A DNA stretch of 64,000 nt from CAVYHX01 sp963768415 (GTDB taxonomy: Bacteria > Pseudomonadota > Gammaproteobacteria > UBA9214): NCBI GenBank assembly GCA_963768415.1, contig CAVYHX010000008.1, positions 15,355 to 79,354 on the forward strand, written 5' to 3'. Positions 33,253 through 48,200 of this stretch are shown piece after piece. Positions within the stretch are counted from its first letter, which is position 1, and each line of letters starts with the position of its first letter. The notes under the pieces were generated by a model. That model did no database searches, was not told the origin of the DNA, and saw nothing but the letters and a program-made list of their open reading frames with translations. The position numbers were made by a program, and so were the translations under genes.

Positions 33253-36200
33253 ATGAAAAAGAAATCCAATAAAAATCAGCTACTAATAGAGGCCATGGAG
33301 CCACGCCTGCTGTTCTCGGCGGACCTCGATGGCGGGCTGATTTCCGGTGGGCTGGCCAGCCACAGCGCCCTGCTGAACCCCGCCCTGTCCGACGCGCTGG
33401 CCCCCGCGGTGGCAAGCACGGATGCGACCCGTGCCGCCAGCGCCATCCGCCAGGAACTGGTGCTGGTCGACACCGATACCCCCGACTACCAGCAACTGAT
33501 CGACGACCTGCTCGCCAACCCGGACGAGACCCGCCAGCTGGAAGTGATCCTGCTGAACAATGACCGCGACGGTATCAACCAGGTGACCGAGATCCTGAGT
33601 AACTACCAGGACCTCGATGCGGTGCACCTTATCTCCCACGGCAGTGACGGCGCGGTCGATCTGGGCGGCAGTATCCTGGATGCCGACAGCCTCCAGGCGA
33701 GTTCCGATCTCGTCAACACCTGGCGTGAGGCCTTCAGCGCAGACGGCGACCTCCTTATCTATGGATGCGATCTTGCCGCGACCGAGGCGGGACAGTCGCT
33801 GGTCGATGCCCTGGGCCGCCTCACCGGCACCGACGTCGCCGCCTCCGATGACCTGACCGGCAGTGCGGCACTCGGCGGGGACTGGGAACTGGAATATCAA
33901 CTGGGCAAGATCGAAACCAGCACGGCAATCACCAGCGCCACGCAGAGCAGCTGGAATCAGCGTCCTCGCTGTTACGGTAGACACAAGCTCCAGCGGATCA
34001 ACCATAGACCAGGCGAGCGTCACCGTATCGCACACGACCGCCGGGGCCAACCGGCTCATGCTGGTCGGCATCTCGATGAATCCGAGCGGTGAGACCGTCA
34101 GCTCCGTCACCTACAACGGGGTCAATCTGACCCACGTCGGGACGCAGGAAGACGGCGCTGCTTTGGCCCGTGTCGAGATCTGGTCGCTGGTCGCGCCCGA
34201 CACGGGCACTCACGACGTGGTCGTGAACTTCACTGATTTGGGTCACAAGGGCGCTTCGGTCGGCGTGATGACTTTTACCGGGGTCAACCAGACCACTCCC
34301 ACACAGGCCTTTTCCGGTGACTCGGGTCTTTCTACATCCGCCTCGACGACGGTGGCCTCGGCGACCGATGACCTCGTCTTTGGCGTCGTGGCGGTGGAGA
34401 AGGGTACGGCGGTCACACCGGGCGCGGGCCAGACCGAATACTGGGATATCGATGTAAACGCCACCAACGGCGCTGGTACAACCGAGGCAGGCGCGGCCTC
34501 TGTCACGACGTCCTGGACCAATGACCTTAAGAAATGGTCGGCGGCCGCCGTCTCGATTCAGGCAGACGACGGCACGGCAACCATTCTCGATCAGTTCAAT
34601 ACAGCCGGCTCGTTTGCCGGCAATGACGGGACACAGAACTGGACCGGCGACTGGCAGGAGCTGGGTGAGTCCAATGGGGCCAGCTCAGGCAATGTACGGG
34701 TCGTTGCCTCGCCTGCCGCCCTTCTGATCGGCAGTACCGGTGTAATCACGGGTGACGGTGCCCTGCGCGAGGTCGATCTGTCCCAGGCGAGTACTGCGAC
34801 GCTGACTTTCGATGCCTGGCGTTCCGCCTCGCGTGCTGCCACCATCACACTCGCAGTTTCCGACAACGGCGGAACCAGCTGGACGAATCTGCAGACCTGG
34901 AGTTTCTCCTCGCTGACATCCACACCCGCGCTCCAGACATTCGACATCTCGGCCTATACATCGGCGAATACCCAGATCCGGTTTCTCGGCGCGGGAGAAG
35001 CTGACAGCGCAAATTTCTACGCCGACAATATTCAGATTGAATACACCGCCATGCCGCTCAACGATGCGCCGGTCAACACCGTTCCCGGTACACAGGTCAC
35101 ACCACAGGACACGCCGGTAGTCTTCAATACGACGAACGGCAATGCCGTGTCCATCGCAGATGATGATGCGGGCGCCAGTCCGGTTGAAGTCACGCTAACT
35201 GCGACCGACGGCACCCTCAGCCTCTATGGCAGCGGCGGCCTGGTCAAAGTCGGTAATGAGGTAACTACGAATACCGACAGTAGCTACGTCCAGGCGAATT
35301 CAAAGGCGGCCATGGATGCCTCGGGTGCTTACGTGGTTGTGTGGGAAAGTATCGGGCAGGACGGAGATATGGAAGGTATCTTTGCCCAGCGCTACGATGC
35401 CGACGGGATTGCAATCGGCAGTGCATGGCAGGTCAACACCGAATTCACCGATGATCAGTCCGAGCCGGCGATCGCGATGGACGCGGCCGGAAACTTTGTT
35501 ATTACCTGGCAGAGTTACGCTCAGGACAAGAACAACACCTTCGGGGTCTACGCACAACGCTACAATGCCGCCGGTGTTGCCCAGGGCGGCGAGATTCAGG
35601 TCAACACCACCACAAATGGCAACCAGCAGTATCCCGACATTGCCATGGACAGCGCAGGTAATTTTGTCATCGTCTGGGACGGCCAGGGTAGTGGCGATGG
35701 TAATGGTATTTTCGGACAGCGCTTCGATGCCGCCGGTAATACCGTGGGCGGCGAGATCCTGATCAATACGGAAACGGCCGATACCCAGTGGCGCGCCACC
35801 GTGGACATGAATGCGGCCGGTGAATTCATCGTCACCTGGGGCAGCAATCTGCAGGACGGTGACGGTTGGGGCATTTATGCGCAACGCTACAATAGCGATG
35901 GTACCACCAATGGCGGCGAGTTCCTGGTTAATGCCATAACGGCTGGGGCACAGTGGGATCCGGTTGTCGCCCTGAAAGACGACGGTGAATTCGTGGTCGG
36001 CTGGTCTATGGACGATGCAGACTCGCGTGGCATCAATGCACGTGTATTCGATGCCAGCGCCACGGCGCTGACCGGTGACATCGCCGTCAACACTACGACG
36101 GCGGGCATGCAGTACCCGTTCGATCTGGCACTGTCTGACGACGGCGGTTTTGTCGCTACCTGGACAGGCCCGGTCCAGGATATTTTCATGCAAAAGTTTG

Positions 36201-39200
36201 ACTGGTCAGGCGCCAAGGTCGGAGCCGAGGTACTGGTCAACACAACAACCAGCGGTACGCAGACGCAGTCAACCGTTGCCAGTAATGTAAACGGTGACTA
36301 TGTAGTTCTCTGGAAGCACGACTTTTCCGTCCCGAACAACGGGATCTATGCACAGCATTACTATAATCCCGACCTGACATTCACAAATGGCGATGGTAAT
36401 AGTGATAGCGCCATGACCCTGAGCGGCACCCTTGCTGACATAAACACTGTCCTGGAAGGATTGACGTTCAACCCGGATTCGGGATTCAACGGTACAGCAA
36501 CGGTAACGATTACTACCGATGACCAGGGCAACACCGGGAGCGGTGGGGCGTTCAGTGACAGCGACATGATTATGATCACTGTCGGCAATGCGAATGCCCC
36601 TGTTGTGAACCTCGATGCCAATGATTCCTCGGGCGCCGGCGGCAATCACTTTTCCACCGGCTGGACCGAGGGCGGCGGTACGGTACTGATTGCAGATAGC
36701 GATGCCACGTTGATCGATACGGACGAAAACGTAACCGGCATGACAGTTACCATTACCAATCAGTTGAATGGCACGGACGAAGTGCTGGCGGCTGATACCA
36801 GCGGCACCAGCATTTTAGCCAGTTATGATAGTGGCACGGGTGTACTAACCCTGTCCGGCGCTGATACAGCTGCAAAATATCAGCAGGTGTTGCGTACGAT
36901 TTCCTATAACAACACGGCGACAACTGTTAATGCGACGTCGCGCGTGATCAGTTTTGTGCCAACTGATGCTATATCCAATGGCAATACCGCGACCACAACG
37001 CTTGCTGTCACGCTACAGAATACAGCGCCTACTTTCGGTGTTGGTGATGGCGCTATTACCACCGCTATCGGTGCGGGTGTTGATTTCGGCAACAGTATGA
37101 TCGTGCAGTCTGACGGCAAGATCCTGGTGGCAGGTTATTCACACAACGGCACGGACTACGATTTCGCCCTGACACGCTATAACGCCGACAGCTCACTGGA
37201 CACCAGCTTCGGTGGTGGCGATGGTATTGTCACCACCGCTGTCGGCGCCGGTTTTGACCAGGCTCATGCCATTACCCTGCAGCCCGATGGCAAGATACTG
37301 GTGACGGGCTCCAGTCATAATGGTAGTAACACTGATGTTGCACTCTTGCGATACAATGCCGACGGTACACTGGATACCAGCTTCGGTGGCGGCGACGGTA
37401 TTGTAACCACCAATTTTGGTTTCGGTACGGATGCCGGAAAGAGTGTCGCTGTACAGGCCGACGGAAAAATACTGGTAACCGGCAACGCGTGGGATGGAAG
37501 CAGGCAGGAAATCGCCCTGCTGCGTTACAACACCGATGGCACACTGGACACCAGTTTCAGCGGCGACGGCAAGCTGACTATCTCATTTGGTGTGAATAAT
37601 GATTTTGGCGCACGCGTCACCGTGCAGCCCGATGGGCAGATCCTGGTGACGGGACAAACCTTCAACGGGACCGATAACGACCTCGTACTATTACGCTACA
37701 ACACCGATGGCACACTGGACACCAGTTTCAGTGGCGACGGCATCGTCATCACCGATGTTGCATCGGGTGGCGATGCTGGCTACCAAGCAGTACTGCAGCC
37801 CGATGGCAAGATACTGATTGGCGGGCAGACCGGGCCCGGTGGTGCCGGTGTCGACATACTGCTGGTTCGCTACAACAGTGACGGTAGCCTGGATACCACC
37901 TTCGGGGGCGGCGACGGCATTGCAGTCCTCGATATTGCAGCAGATTATGATGCAGGCCGAAGTATTGCCTTGCAGCCTGACGGCAAGATTCTGTTGGCAG
38001 GAATGAGCGATAACGGCACTGATTACGATTTCGCGCTGGCGCGCTTTAACAGCGACGGCACGATGGATACCGGCTTCGGTGGTGGCGACGGTGTTGTAAC
38101 TACGCCTGTCGGGTCGGGCGATGACATCGGCTATGAGGTCGTCCTGCAGCCCGATGGACAGATACTTGTGGCGGGTTCCAGTGCCAATGGAGACGCTGAC
38201 TTCGCCGTTGTTCGCTACAATCCCGATGGCACACTGGATACCGGTTTCGATACGAACATATTGAACGGCAATCCTACGTTCACCGTTGGAGGTCCCGCGG
38301 TTGTACTGGATACAGATGTACAGGTATCCGATGCAGAACTTTCCGCGTCCGGTGATTACAATGGATCCAGCCTGACCCTGTCTCGTAATGGTGGCGCCAA
38401 TGCCGAAGATGTTTTCTCGGCGACTGGTAACCTGGCGGCGTTAACCGAAAGTGGTAGCCTTGTTTTGTCAGGCGTCACAATCGGTACGGTTACCACCAAC
38501 AGTGCCGGTATCCTGGTGCTGACGTTCAATGCCAATGCCACCCAGGCACGTGTAAATGAAACCCTGCAATCGATCGCCTACGAAAACAGCAATGGCACGC
38601 CACCCGCAAGTGTTCTGGTTGACTGGGATTTCAATGATGGCAATAGTGGTGCGCAGGGCGCAGGTGGATCATTGTCAGGTACTGGCAGCACCACGGTTAC
38701 TATCGCTGGTGGTGCAAACAGCGCACCAACCACCGACAACGTCAGCACCAGTGGCAATGAAGATGCCACCTCAATCGCGATTACCCTGACCGCCAGTGAT
38801 GTCGATGGCACGGTGGACAACTATTGGTTAAGTACCCTGCCGGCCAACGGCACGTTATATATCGATGCGGGCCTGACCACAGCGGCAGCTACCGCGACCG
38901 ACTATGCAGCGACGGCCGAGGCATTGACCCTCTATTTTGTCCCCGACACGAACTGGAACGGCGTCACCACCTTCGATTTTTCCGCCAGGGACAACAACGG
39001 CGTACTGGATGCGAGCCCGGCCACCGCGACGCTTACCGTCAATCCGGTCAACGACGCACCAACCTTCTTCATCGGCGACGGCATTGTCACCACCGATTTC
39101 GGATCTGGCGAAGATATAGGCAACAGCGTTGCCGTGCAGGCCGATGGCAAGATCCTGGTAGCGGGCCGCAGCTATAACGGGACGAATTTCGACTTTGCCC

Positions 39201-42200
39201 TGACGCGTTACAACGCCGACGGCACCCTGGATACCAGCTTCAATGGTGACGGCAGGCTCACCACTGACTTCGGCCCGGGTGACGACCATAGCGTCAGTGT
39301 CAGCGTGCAGGCAGATGGAAAAATCCTGGCAGCCGGTTACAGTTTCAATGGTTCCAACTACGACTTTGCGCTAGTGCGCTACAACACCGACGGCACCCTG
39401 GATACCGGCTTCAGCGGTGACGGCAAGCTCACCACTGCCATCGGGGCGACCGGTGATATCGGTTACAGCCACACCGTGCAGGCCGACGGCAAGATCCTGG
39501 TGTCAGGCTACAGTGTGGCCGGTCTCGACAAGGACTTTGCCCTGGTGCGTTACAACACCGACGGTACCCTGGACACCGGCTTCAGCGGTGACGGCAAGCT
39601 CACCACCGACTTCGGCTCGAATGAAGACATTGGTTACAGCGTTACCCTGCAGGCCGACGGCAAGATCCTGGTGGCGGGCGCAAGTCAAAACGGGGCGTTT
39701 CAACGACTTTGCACTGGCACGCTACAACACCGACGGCTCGCTGGACACCAGCTTCAGCGGCGACGGCATGCTCACCACCGCCATCGGGGCGAGCGCCGAT
39801 GTTGGCTACAATGTCACTGTCCAGCCCGACGGCAAGATCCTGGTGGCCGGTTACAGCCACAACGGGGTTGATGTTGACTTCGCCCTGGTGCGCTACAACA
39901 CCGACGGTATCGCTGGATACCAGCTTCAGCGGTGACGGCAAGCTTATGACCGACTTCGGGTCAGGCACCGACATAGGCTACGATGTCACTCGTGCAACCC
40001 GACGGCAAGATCCTGGTGTCGGGCTTCAGTGCCAATGGCACGAATAATGACTTCGCCGTGGCGCGCTACAACGCCGACGGCTCGCTGGACACCAGCTTCA
40101 GCGGTGACGGCATGCTCAGCACCGCCATCGGCTCGGGCGATGACATCGGCCAGAGTATGGTGCTGCAGCCAGACGGTAAAATTCTGGTCACAGGTCAAAG
40201 TCACAACGGGGTTGATAAAGACATCGCCCTGGTACGCTATAACGCCGATGGCACGCTGGATCTGACCTTTGATCCGGTCAATACACTCGATGGTGCCCCC
40301 GCGTTTACCGAGGACGGCGCGCCCGTGGTGCTGGATGCGAACGTACAGGTATTCGATGCGGAGCTCAGCGGGGCCGATGATTTCTCGGGCGCCACGCTCA
40401 CCCTGGTGCGTAATGGCGGCGCCAGTGCCGAGGATCTGTTCTCGGCAACCGGTAATCTCGCGGCATTGACCGAAAGCGGCAACCTGGTGTTATCCGGTGT
40501 GACCATCGGCTACGGTCACGACCAACAGTGCCGGTACTCTGGTGCTGACCTTCAATGCCAATGCCACCCAGGCGCGCGTCAACGAAACCCTGCAATCCAT
40601 TGCCTATGCCAACAGCAGTGATGCACCGCCTGCAAGCGTGCAGGTGGACTGGGACTTCAGCGACGGCAACAGTGGCACACAGGGCACAGGTGGCGCCCGG
40701 TCGGCGACCGGCAGCACAACGGTCTCTATTACTGCGGTCAATGACGCCCCGGTGCTGGCCGGCGCCAATGACCTGACCGCCATTGACGAGGACCCGGTCA
40801 GCAACAACGGCACGCTGGTCTCCGCCCTGATAGCGGGCCAGGTCACAGATCCCGACACCGGCTCGCTCGAGGGCATCGCCGTCGTGGGTGTGGACAACAG
40901 CAACGGCACCTGGGAGTACACGATCAACGGCGGCGGCCTGTGGCAGGCGTTCGGCTCGCCCGGCACCGCGACAGCCCGGCTGCTCGCGGCCGACGTCAAT
41001 ACCTCCGTGCGCTTCGTGCCGAATGCGAACTGGAACGGCACGGTCACCAGTGGCCTCGCCTTCCACGCCTGGGACCGGACCAGCGGCGCCAATGGCGGCA
41101 TCGATGATCTCACCGGTAATACCGGCGGCAGCACGCCCTACAGTACCGCCACGGCCAGCAGCAGCATTGTTGTCAATCCGGTCAACGACGCCCCGGTGCT
41201 GGCCACGGCCGGCAGCCCTAGCCTGACGCAGATCAACGAAGGCGACATCAATACTTCGGGTGACAGCGTGGCCACCATCATCGCCAGCGCCGGCGGCGAC
41301 CCGATCACCGACGTGGACACCACCCCGGTCGAGGGCATCGCCATTACCTGGGCAGACAACAGCAACGGCAGCTGGGAATATTCCACCGACGGCGGCAGCA
41401 ATTGGTTCGCCATCGGTACGGTGAGCGATGCCTCGGCACTGCTGCTCACCGACGACGCGAATAACCGCATCCGCTTCGTCCCGGCCGAGAACTTCAACGG
41501 CACCGCCCAGTTCAGCTACCGCGCCTGGGACCGCACCGACGGCAACACCAATGCCACGGCCGGCGTCAATGTCTCGACTAACGGCGACACCACGGCCTAC
41601 AGCTCGGCGATCGAAATGGCGACCATCACCATCCAGCCGGTGCAGATCGTGCTGTACTTGTCGACCACCGGCGATGTCAGCGCGAGCGGGGCACCGGGCC
41701 TGGACAGCTGGGACGCCGGCGAGATCGATCGCCTTCGGCGATCCGAACATCAACCTCGAGCCGGGCACCACGGACGGCACCCTGTACCGCTTCTTCGATC
41801 TGCGCGATTTCGATACCGGCGCGGTCGAGCCCGCAATCGACGGCATCCACCACGTCAGCAAGAACGTCACCATCGGCGGCAACGGCGGCCCGAGCATGGA
41901 TCTGTTCGCCGGTGACGTCCTGTTCGCGATCAATTCCAACAGTACGCGCCTGACCGGCTCCGACCTGGTGGAGATCACCACCAACAAGAAGAGCCTGTAT
42001 CCTGTTCCGCCCGGACACGCCGGGCGACTACAGCGCGGGCACCTTCTCGTGGTGCTCGACAATTTCTCCGGCAACGAGGTCGAGGGCATCTCGCTGGTCG
42101 AGATCGACACCTGGGTCGGCGATACCCTGCTGACGGCAGGCACCTTCCTCTACAACCCGGGCAACAGCCCCGACATCCTGCACTACACCGCGAACGGTGT

Positions 42201-45200
42201 CGGCGAAGGAACGACCAGCGGCACCACATCGACGTCCTGATCTCGGGTGTCGACATCGGCATGGGCAGTGCCAGCGCCAAGGTCTCCGGCCTCGATCTGA
42301 TCGAGACCGGTGTCAATATCGGCGACACCAGCCTCGCCGCCGGCAACATCCTGGTGACGCTCGACGGCAACGATGCCGGGGTCGGCAACAACAATCTCAC
42401 CGTCACCTCGAACGATATCTTCTATCTGGATGTCACCACCACGACCATGGGCGGGACGAGACACGCACCTCTGGCCGATGCCCACCTGCTGATCGAAGGG
42501 GCCGATCTCAACCTCGATACAGCTGACGAGGAGGTCACCGGCCGTCACGCTCGACATCACCTTCGGCAGCGGCAACGAGGACCCGGACATCTCCTTCCCG
42601 GGCAGCTCGATCAGCTACACCGAAAACGACCCGCCGGTCATCATCGACGGCGGCGCGACGGTGAGCGACCCGGACAGCTTCGATTTCTCGGGCGGCATGC
42701 TGCGCGTGGACTTCAGCGCCGGCGGCACGGCCGACGACCGCCTGGCCATCCAGCAACGAAGGCAGCGGCGCCGGCCAGGTCGGGAGTGATCGGCAGCAAC
42801 GTCACCTACGGCGGCGTCACCATCGGCACCTTCACCGGCGGCACCCGGCACGAACCCGCTGGTTATCACCTTCAATTCCAGTGCCGATGCCACCGGCCGT
42901 GCAGGCGGTGATGCGCAACATCACGTTCGAGAACGTCTCGGACGACCCGGCCACGGCCGCGCGCACCGTGCGCTTCGTGCGTCACCGACGGTGACGGCGG
43001 CACCAGTAACGTCGAGAACAAGACCATCAATATGACGGTGGTCAATGACGGCCCGGCCCTGGCGACCAATACCGGCACGACCGTTCTCGAGGGATCGACC
43101 GGCACCGTCATCACGAACCTGATGCTGAACGAGGGCGACCCGGACGACAGCGGCAGTGGATCGATCTATACCGTCACCACCGTCCCGGCCAACGGCACCC
43201 TCTACCGCAACGCGGTCGCGCTCGCCAATAACGACAGCTTCACCCAGGCCGATATCGACGCCGGCCTGGTCACCTACGACCACGACGGCTCCGAGACCCT
43301 CAGCGACGGCTTCACCTTCACCCTCGCAGATGGCGGCGAGGATGGCGCCACCCCTTTGACCGGGCAGGTTTTCAGCATCACCATCACGCCGGTGAATGAC
43401 GCGCCGGTGATCACCACTACCAACCTGAATGCGGCCGAAAACCAGACCGGTGCCGGTACGGTGGTCGCCACCGACGATGACATTCCGGCCGATACCCTCA
43501 CCTGGAACATCACGGGTGCCGGGACCGATGACGGGGCGTTCACGATCGACTCCAACACCGGGGCGCTGACCTTTAGCGCGGCCCCGGATTATGAAAATCC
43601 GGGCGATGCCGATCTTGACAACATTTACGAAGTCGACGTGCGGGTGTTCGACGGCACGGTGGCCACGACCAAGACCATCACGATCACGGTCACGAATGAC
43701 AACGATGCCCCGACAATCACCACCACCAACCTCAATGCGGCCGAGAACCAGACCGGTGCCGGCACGGTGGTCGCCACCGACGAGGATGTCCCCGCCGACA
43801 CGATTACCTGGAACATCACAGGCGCGGGAGCCGATGACGGGCTGTTCACGATCGATGTTAACACCGGGGCTTTGACCTTTAACGTCGCGCCGGATGCCGA
43901 TATTCCCGGTGATTTCAACGGTGACAATATTTACGAAGTCGAAGTCCGCGCCTTTGACGGTACTGTTGCCACGACCAAGACGATTACCGTGACAGTGACC
44001 GATATCGATGAGTTCGACGTGGGCGCAGTCACCGACTCGGATGCCACCGCCAATGCGGTCGACGAGAACAGCGCGGTTGGGACGAGTGTCGGGATCACGG
44101 CCTCCGCTTCGGACGCCGATGTGACTGATGCCATCACCTATACCCTGGATGATAGTGCCGGTGGCCGGTTCGCCATCGACGGTACAACCGGTGTGGTGAC
44201 GGTAGCCGGGGCGCTGGATGCCGAGACGGCGACCAGCCATAACATCACGGTCCGCGCCACCTCGGATGATGGCAGCTTCTCCACCCAGGGCTTTACCGTC
44301 ACTGTCAATGATGTCGATGAGTTCGACGTCGGTGCGATCTCGGATACCGATGGCGCGGCCGATACCGTCGCCGAGGATACGGCGGTCGGTACCGCTGTCG
44401 GTGTCACCGCCCTGGCCACCGATAATGATGTCACCGATGACGTCACCTATACCCTGTCTGATGATGCCAGCGGCCGCTTCGCCATTGATGCCAACACCGG
44501 GGTGATCACCGTCAATGCCGCGCTCGACTACGAAACCGCTACCAGCCATTCGGTCACGGTGCTGGCCACTTCAGATGACGGCAGCACTTCAAGCCAGGCC
44601 TTTACCATCACTGTCTCCGATGTCGATGAGTTCGACGTCGGGGCGATCTCGGATACCGATGGCGCGGCCGATGCCGTGGATGAGAACAGCGCGGCCGGCA
44701 CAACCGTTGGCGTCACCGCCTTCGCCACCGATGGCGATGGCAGCAACAACACGGTCACCTACAGCCTGACGGATACAGCGGGTGGGCTATTTACGGTTGA
44801 CACTAACACCGGCATCGTCACGACCACGGCAGCGCTGGATGCCGAGACCGCGCTCTCTTACGATATTACCGTCCGGGCGGATTCCACCGACGGCAGCTTC
44901 GCCACCCGCACCTTCACTGTCGCCATTAATGATGTCGATGAGTTTAATGTCGGAACTGTGACGGATGTCGACGCAACAGCCAACACGGTCGACGAGAACA
45001 GCGCGGTTGGCACCACCGTCGGCATCACCGCCTCGGCCAGTGATGCCGATGTCACCGATAACATCACCTATACCCTGGACGACAGCGCCGGCGGCCTGTT
45101 TGCCATTGATGCCAGCACCGGCGTCGTCACCGTGGCCGGCGCACTCGATGCCGAGACCACGACTGCACATAACATCACGGTGCGCGCGACCTCGGACGAC

Positions 45201-48200
45201 GGCAGCTTCTCCACCCAGGGCTTTACCATCGACGTCAATGACCTGGATGAGTTCGATGTCGGCGCGATCAGTGATACCGATGCGACAGCGGATGCCGTGG
45301 ATGAGAACAGTGTGGCCGGCACCAGCGTCGGCGTCACCGCCTTCGCCACCGATGGGGATGGCAGCAATAACGCGGTCACCTACAGCCTGAGCGATGACGC
45401 CGGTGGCCTGTTCACCATCGACACCAACACGGGCATCGTCACCACGACCGCCGCACTCGATGCCGAGACCGCACTTTCCTATGACATCACGGTGCGGGCC
45501 GACTCCATGGACGGCTCGTTTGCGACCCGGACCTTCACCATCGCCGTCAATGATCTGGATGAGACCGATGTCGGCGCCGTTACCGACATTGATGGTGCCG
45601 CCAATGCCGTGGATGAGAACAGCGCGGTGGGCACCACGGTCGGCATCACCGCCTCGGCCACCGACGCCGATGTCACCGATAACATTACCTATACCCTCGA
45701 CGACAGTGCCGGCGGCCTGTTCGCGATCGACGGCACCACCGGGGTCGTGACCGTCAACGGCGCGCTCGATGCCGAGACGGCGACTGCATATAACATCACC
45801 GTCCGGGCTACCTCGGACGACGGCAGCTTCTCCACCCAGGGCTTTACCATCAATGTCAATGACCTCGACGAGTTCGATGTCGGGGCCGTGACGGATATCG
45901 ATGCAACCGCCAATACCGTCGATGAGAACAGCGCCATCGGCACCAGTGTCGGGATCACGGCCTCAGCCAGTGATGCCGACGTCACCGATAACATCACCTA
46001 TACCCTCGATGTCAGTGCCGGCGGCCAGTTTACGATCGATGCCAGTACCGGTGTCGTCACTGTCAACGGCGCACTCGATGCCGAAACCGCGACTGCACAC
46101 AACATAACGGTACGCGCCACCTCGGACGACGGCAGCTTCTCGACCCAGGGCTTTACCATCGCCGTCAATGACCTGGATGAGTTCGATGTCGGCACGATCA
46201 GCGACACCAATGGCGCGGTCGATACCGTCGCCGAGGATGCGGTGGCAGGTGCCGCCGTCGGCATCACCGCCCTGGCCACCGACGGGGATGTCACCGACGC
46301 GGTCACCTACAGCCTGAGCGATGACGCCGGTGGCCGCTTTGCGATTGACGCCAGCACCGGTGTCATTACCGTCAATGCCACCCTGGATTATGAGACTGCG
46401 ACCAGCCACTCGGTCACCGTGCTGGCCACCTCGGATGACGGCAGCACCGCAAGCCAGGCCTTTACCATCACTGTCTCCGATGTCGATGAGTTCGATGTCG
46501 GCGCGATCAGTGATACCGATGCGACAGCGGATGCCGTGGATGAGAACAGTGTGGCCGGCACCAGCGTCGGCGTCACCGCCTTCGCCACCGATGGGGATGG
46601 CAGCAATAACGCGGTCACCTACAGCCTGAGCGATGACGCCGGTGGCCTGTTCACCATCGACACCAACACGGGCATCGTCACCACGACCGCCGCACTCGAT
46701 GCCGAGACCGCACTCTCCTATGACATCACGGTCCGGGCCGACTCCACGGACGGCTCGTTTCGCCACCCGCACCTTCACCATCGCCGTCAATGATCTGGAT
46801 GAGACCGATGTCGGCGCCGTTACCGACATTGATGGTGCCGCCAATGCCGTGGATGAGAACAGCGCGGTGGGCACCACGGTCGGCATCACCGCCTCGGCCA
46901 CCGACGCTGATGTCACCGATAACATCACCTATACCCTGGACGACAGTGCCGGCGGCCTGTTTGTAATCGATGCCAGCAGCGGTGTCGTCACTGTCAATGG
47001 CGCACTCGATGCCGAGACGGCGACTGCACATAACATCACCGTGCGCGCCACCTCGGACGACGGCAGCTTCTCGACCCAGGGCTTTACCATCAACGTCAAT
47101 GATCTCGATGAGTTCGATGTCGGTGCGATCAGCGACACCAATGGCGCGGCCGATACCGTCGACGAGGATGCGGTGGTGGGTACCGCCGTCGGCGTCACCG
47201 CCTTCGCCACCGATGGGGATGTCACCGATAACATCACCTACACCCTGTCAGATGATGCAGGCGGCCGCTTTACCATTGACGCCAGTACCGGTGTCATCAC
47301 CGTTAATGCGGCGCTGGACTACGAGACCGGTACCAACCACTCGGTCACGGTACTCGCCACCTCAGATGATGGCAGTACTGCCTCGCAGGCCTTTACCATT
47401 AATGTCTCCGATATCGATGAGTTTGATGTAGGCGCTATCTCGGATACAAATCTCGCACTGGATGCGGTGGATGAAAACAGTGCAGCTGGCACAACCGTTG
47501 GTGTCACCGCCTTCGCCACCGATGGGGATGGCAGCAATAACGCGGTCACCTACAGCCTGAGCGATACCGCGGGCGGGCTGTTCACCATCGATACCAACAC
47601 GGGCATCGTGACCACTACGGCCGCGCTGGATGCCGAGACCGCGACCTCTTATGACATCACGGTCCGGGCTGATTCGACTGATGGGTCGTTCGCAACCCGG
47701 ACCTTTACCATTGCGGTTAATGATCTGGATGAGTTCGATGTCGGCGCTGTGACCGATGTCGATTCAACGGCCAATTCAGTTGATGAGAACAGCGCGGTGG
47801 GCACCACGGTCGGGATCACAGCATCAGCCAGTGATGCCGATGTCACCGATGACATCACTTATACCCTCGATGGCAGTGCCGGTGGCCTGTTTGCCATCGA
47901 TGCCAGCACCGGTGTCGTCACGGTCAACGGGGCACTCGATGCCGAGACCGCGACTGCACACAACATCACGGTCCGGGCGACGTCGGATGATGGCAGCTTC
48001 TCGACCCAGGGCTTCACCATTAACGTCAATGACCTGGATGAGTTCGATGTCGGTGCCATCATTGATACCAATGCCACGGCCGATACCGTCGCCGAAGATG
48101 CGAGCGTTGGCACTGCCGTCGGTGTCACTGTCCTGGCAACTGATGGGGATGTCACCGATGACATCACCTATTCCTTGTCAGATGATGCCGGCGGTCGTTT

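Noticed and set aside
42921..44549. 542-codon open frame on the minus strand
   Set aside because: Antisense shadow of protein A, low complexity (Gly, Asp, Arg), no ribosome site or family motif.
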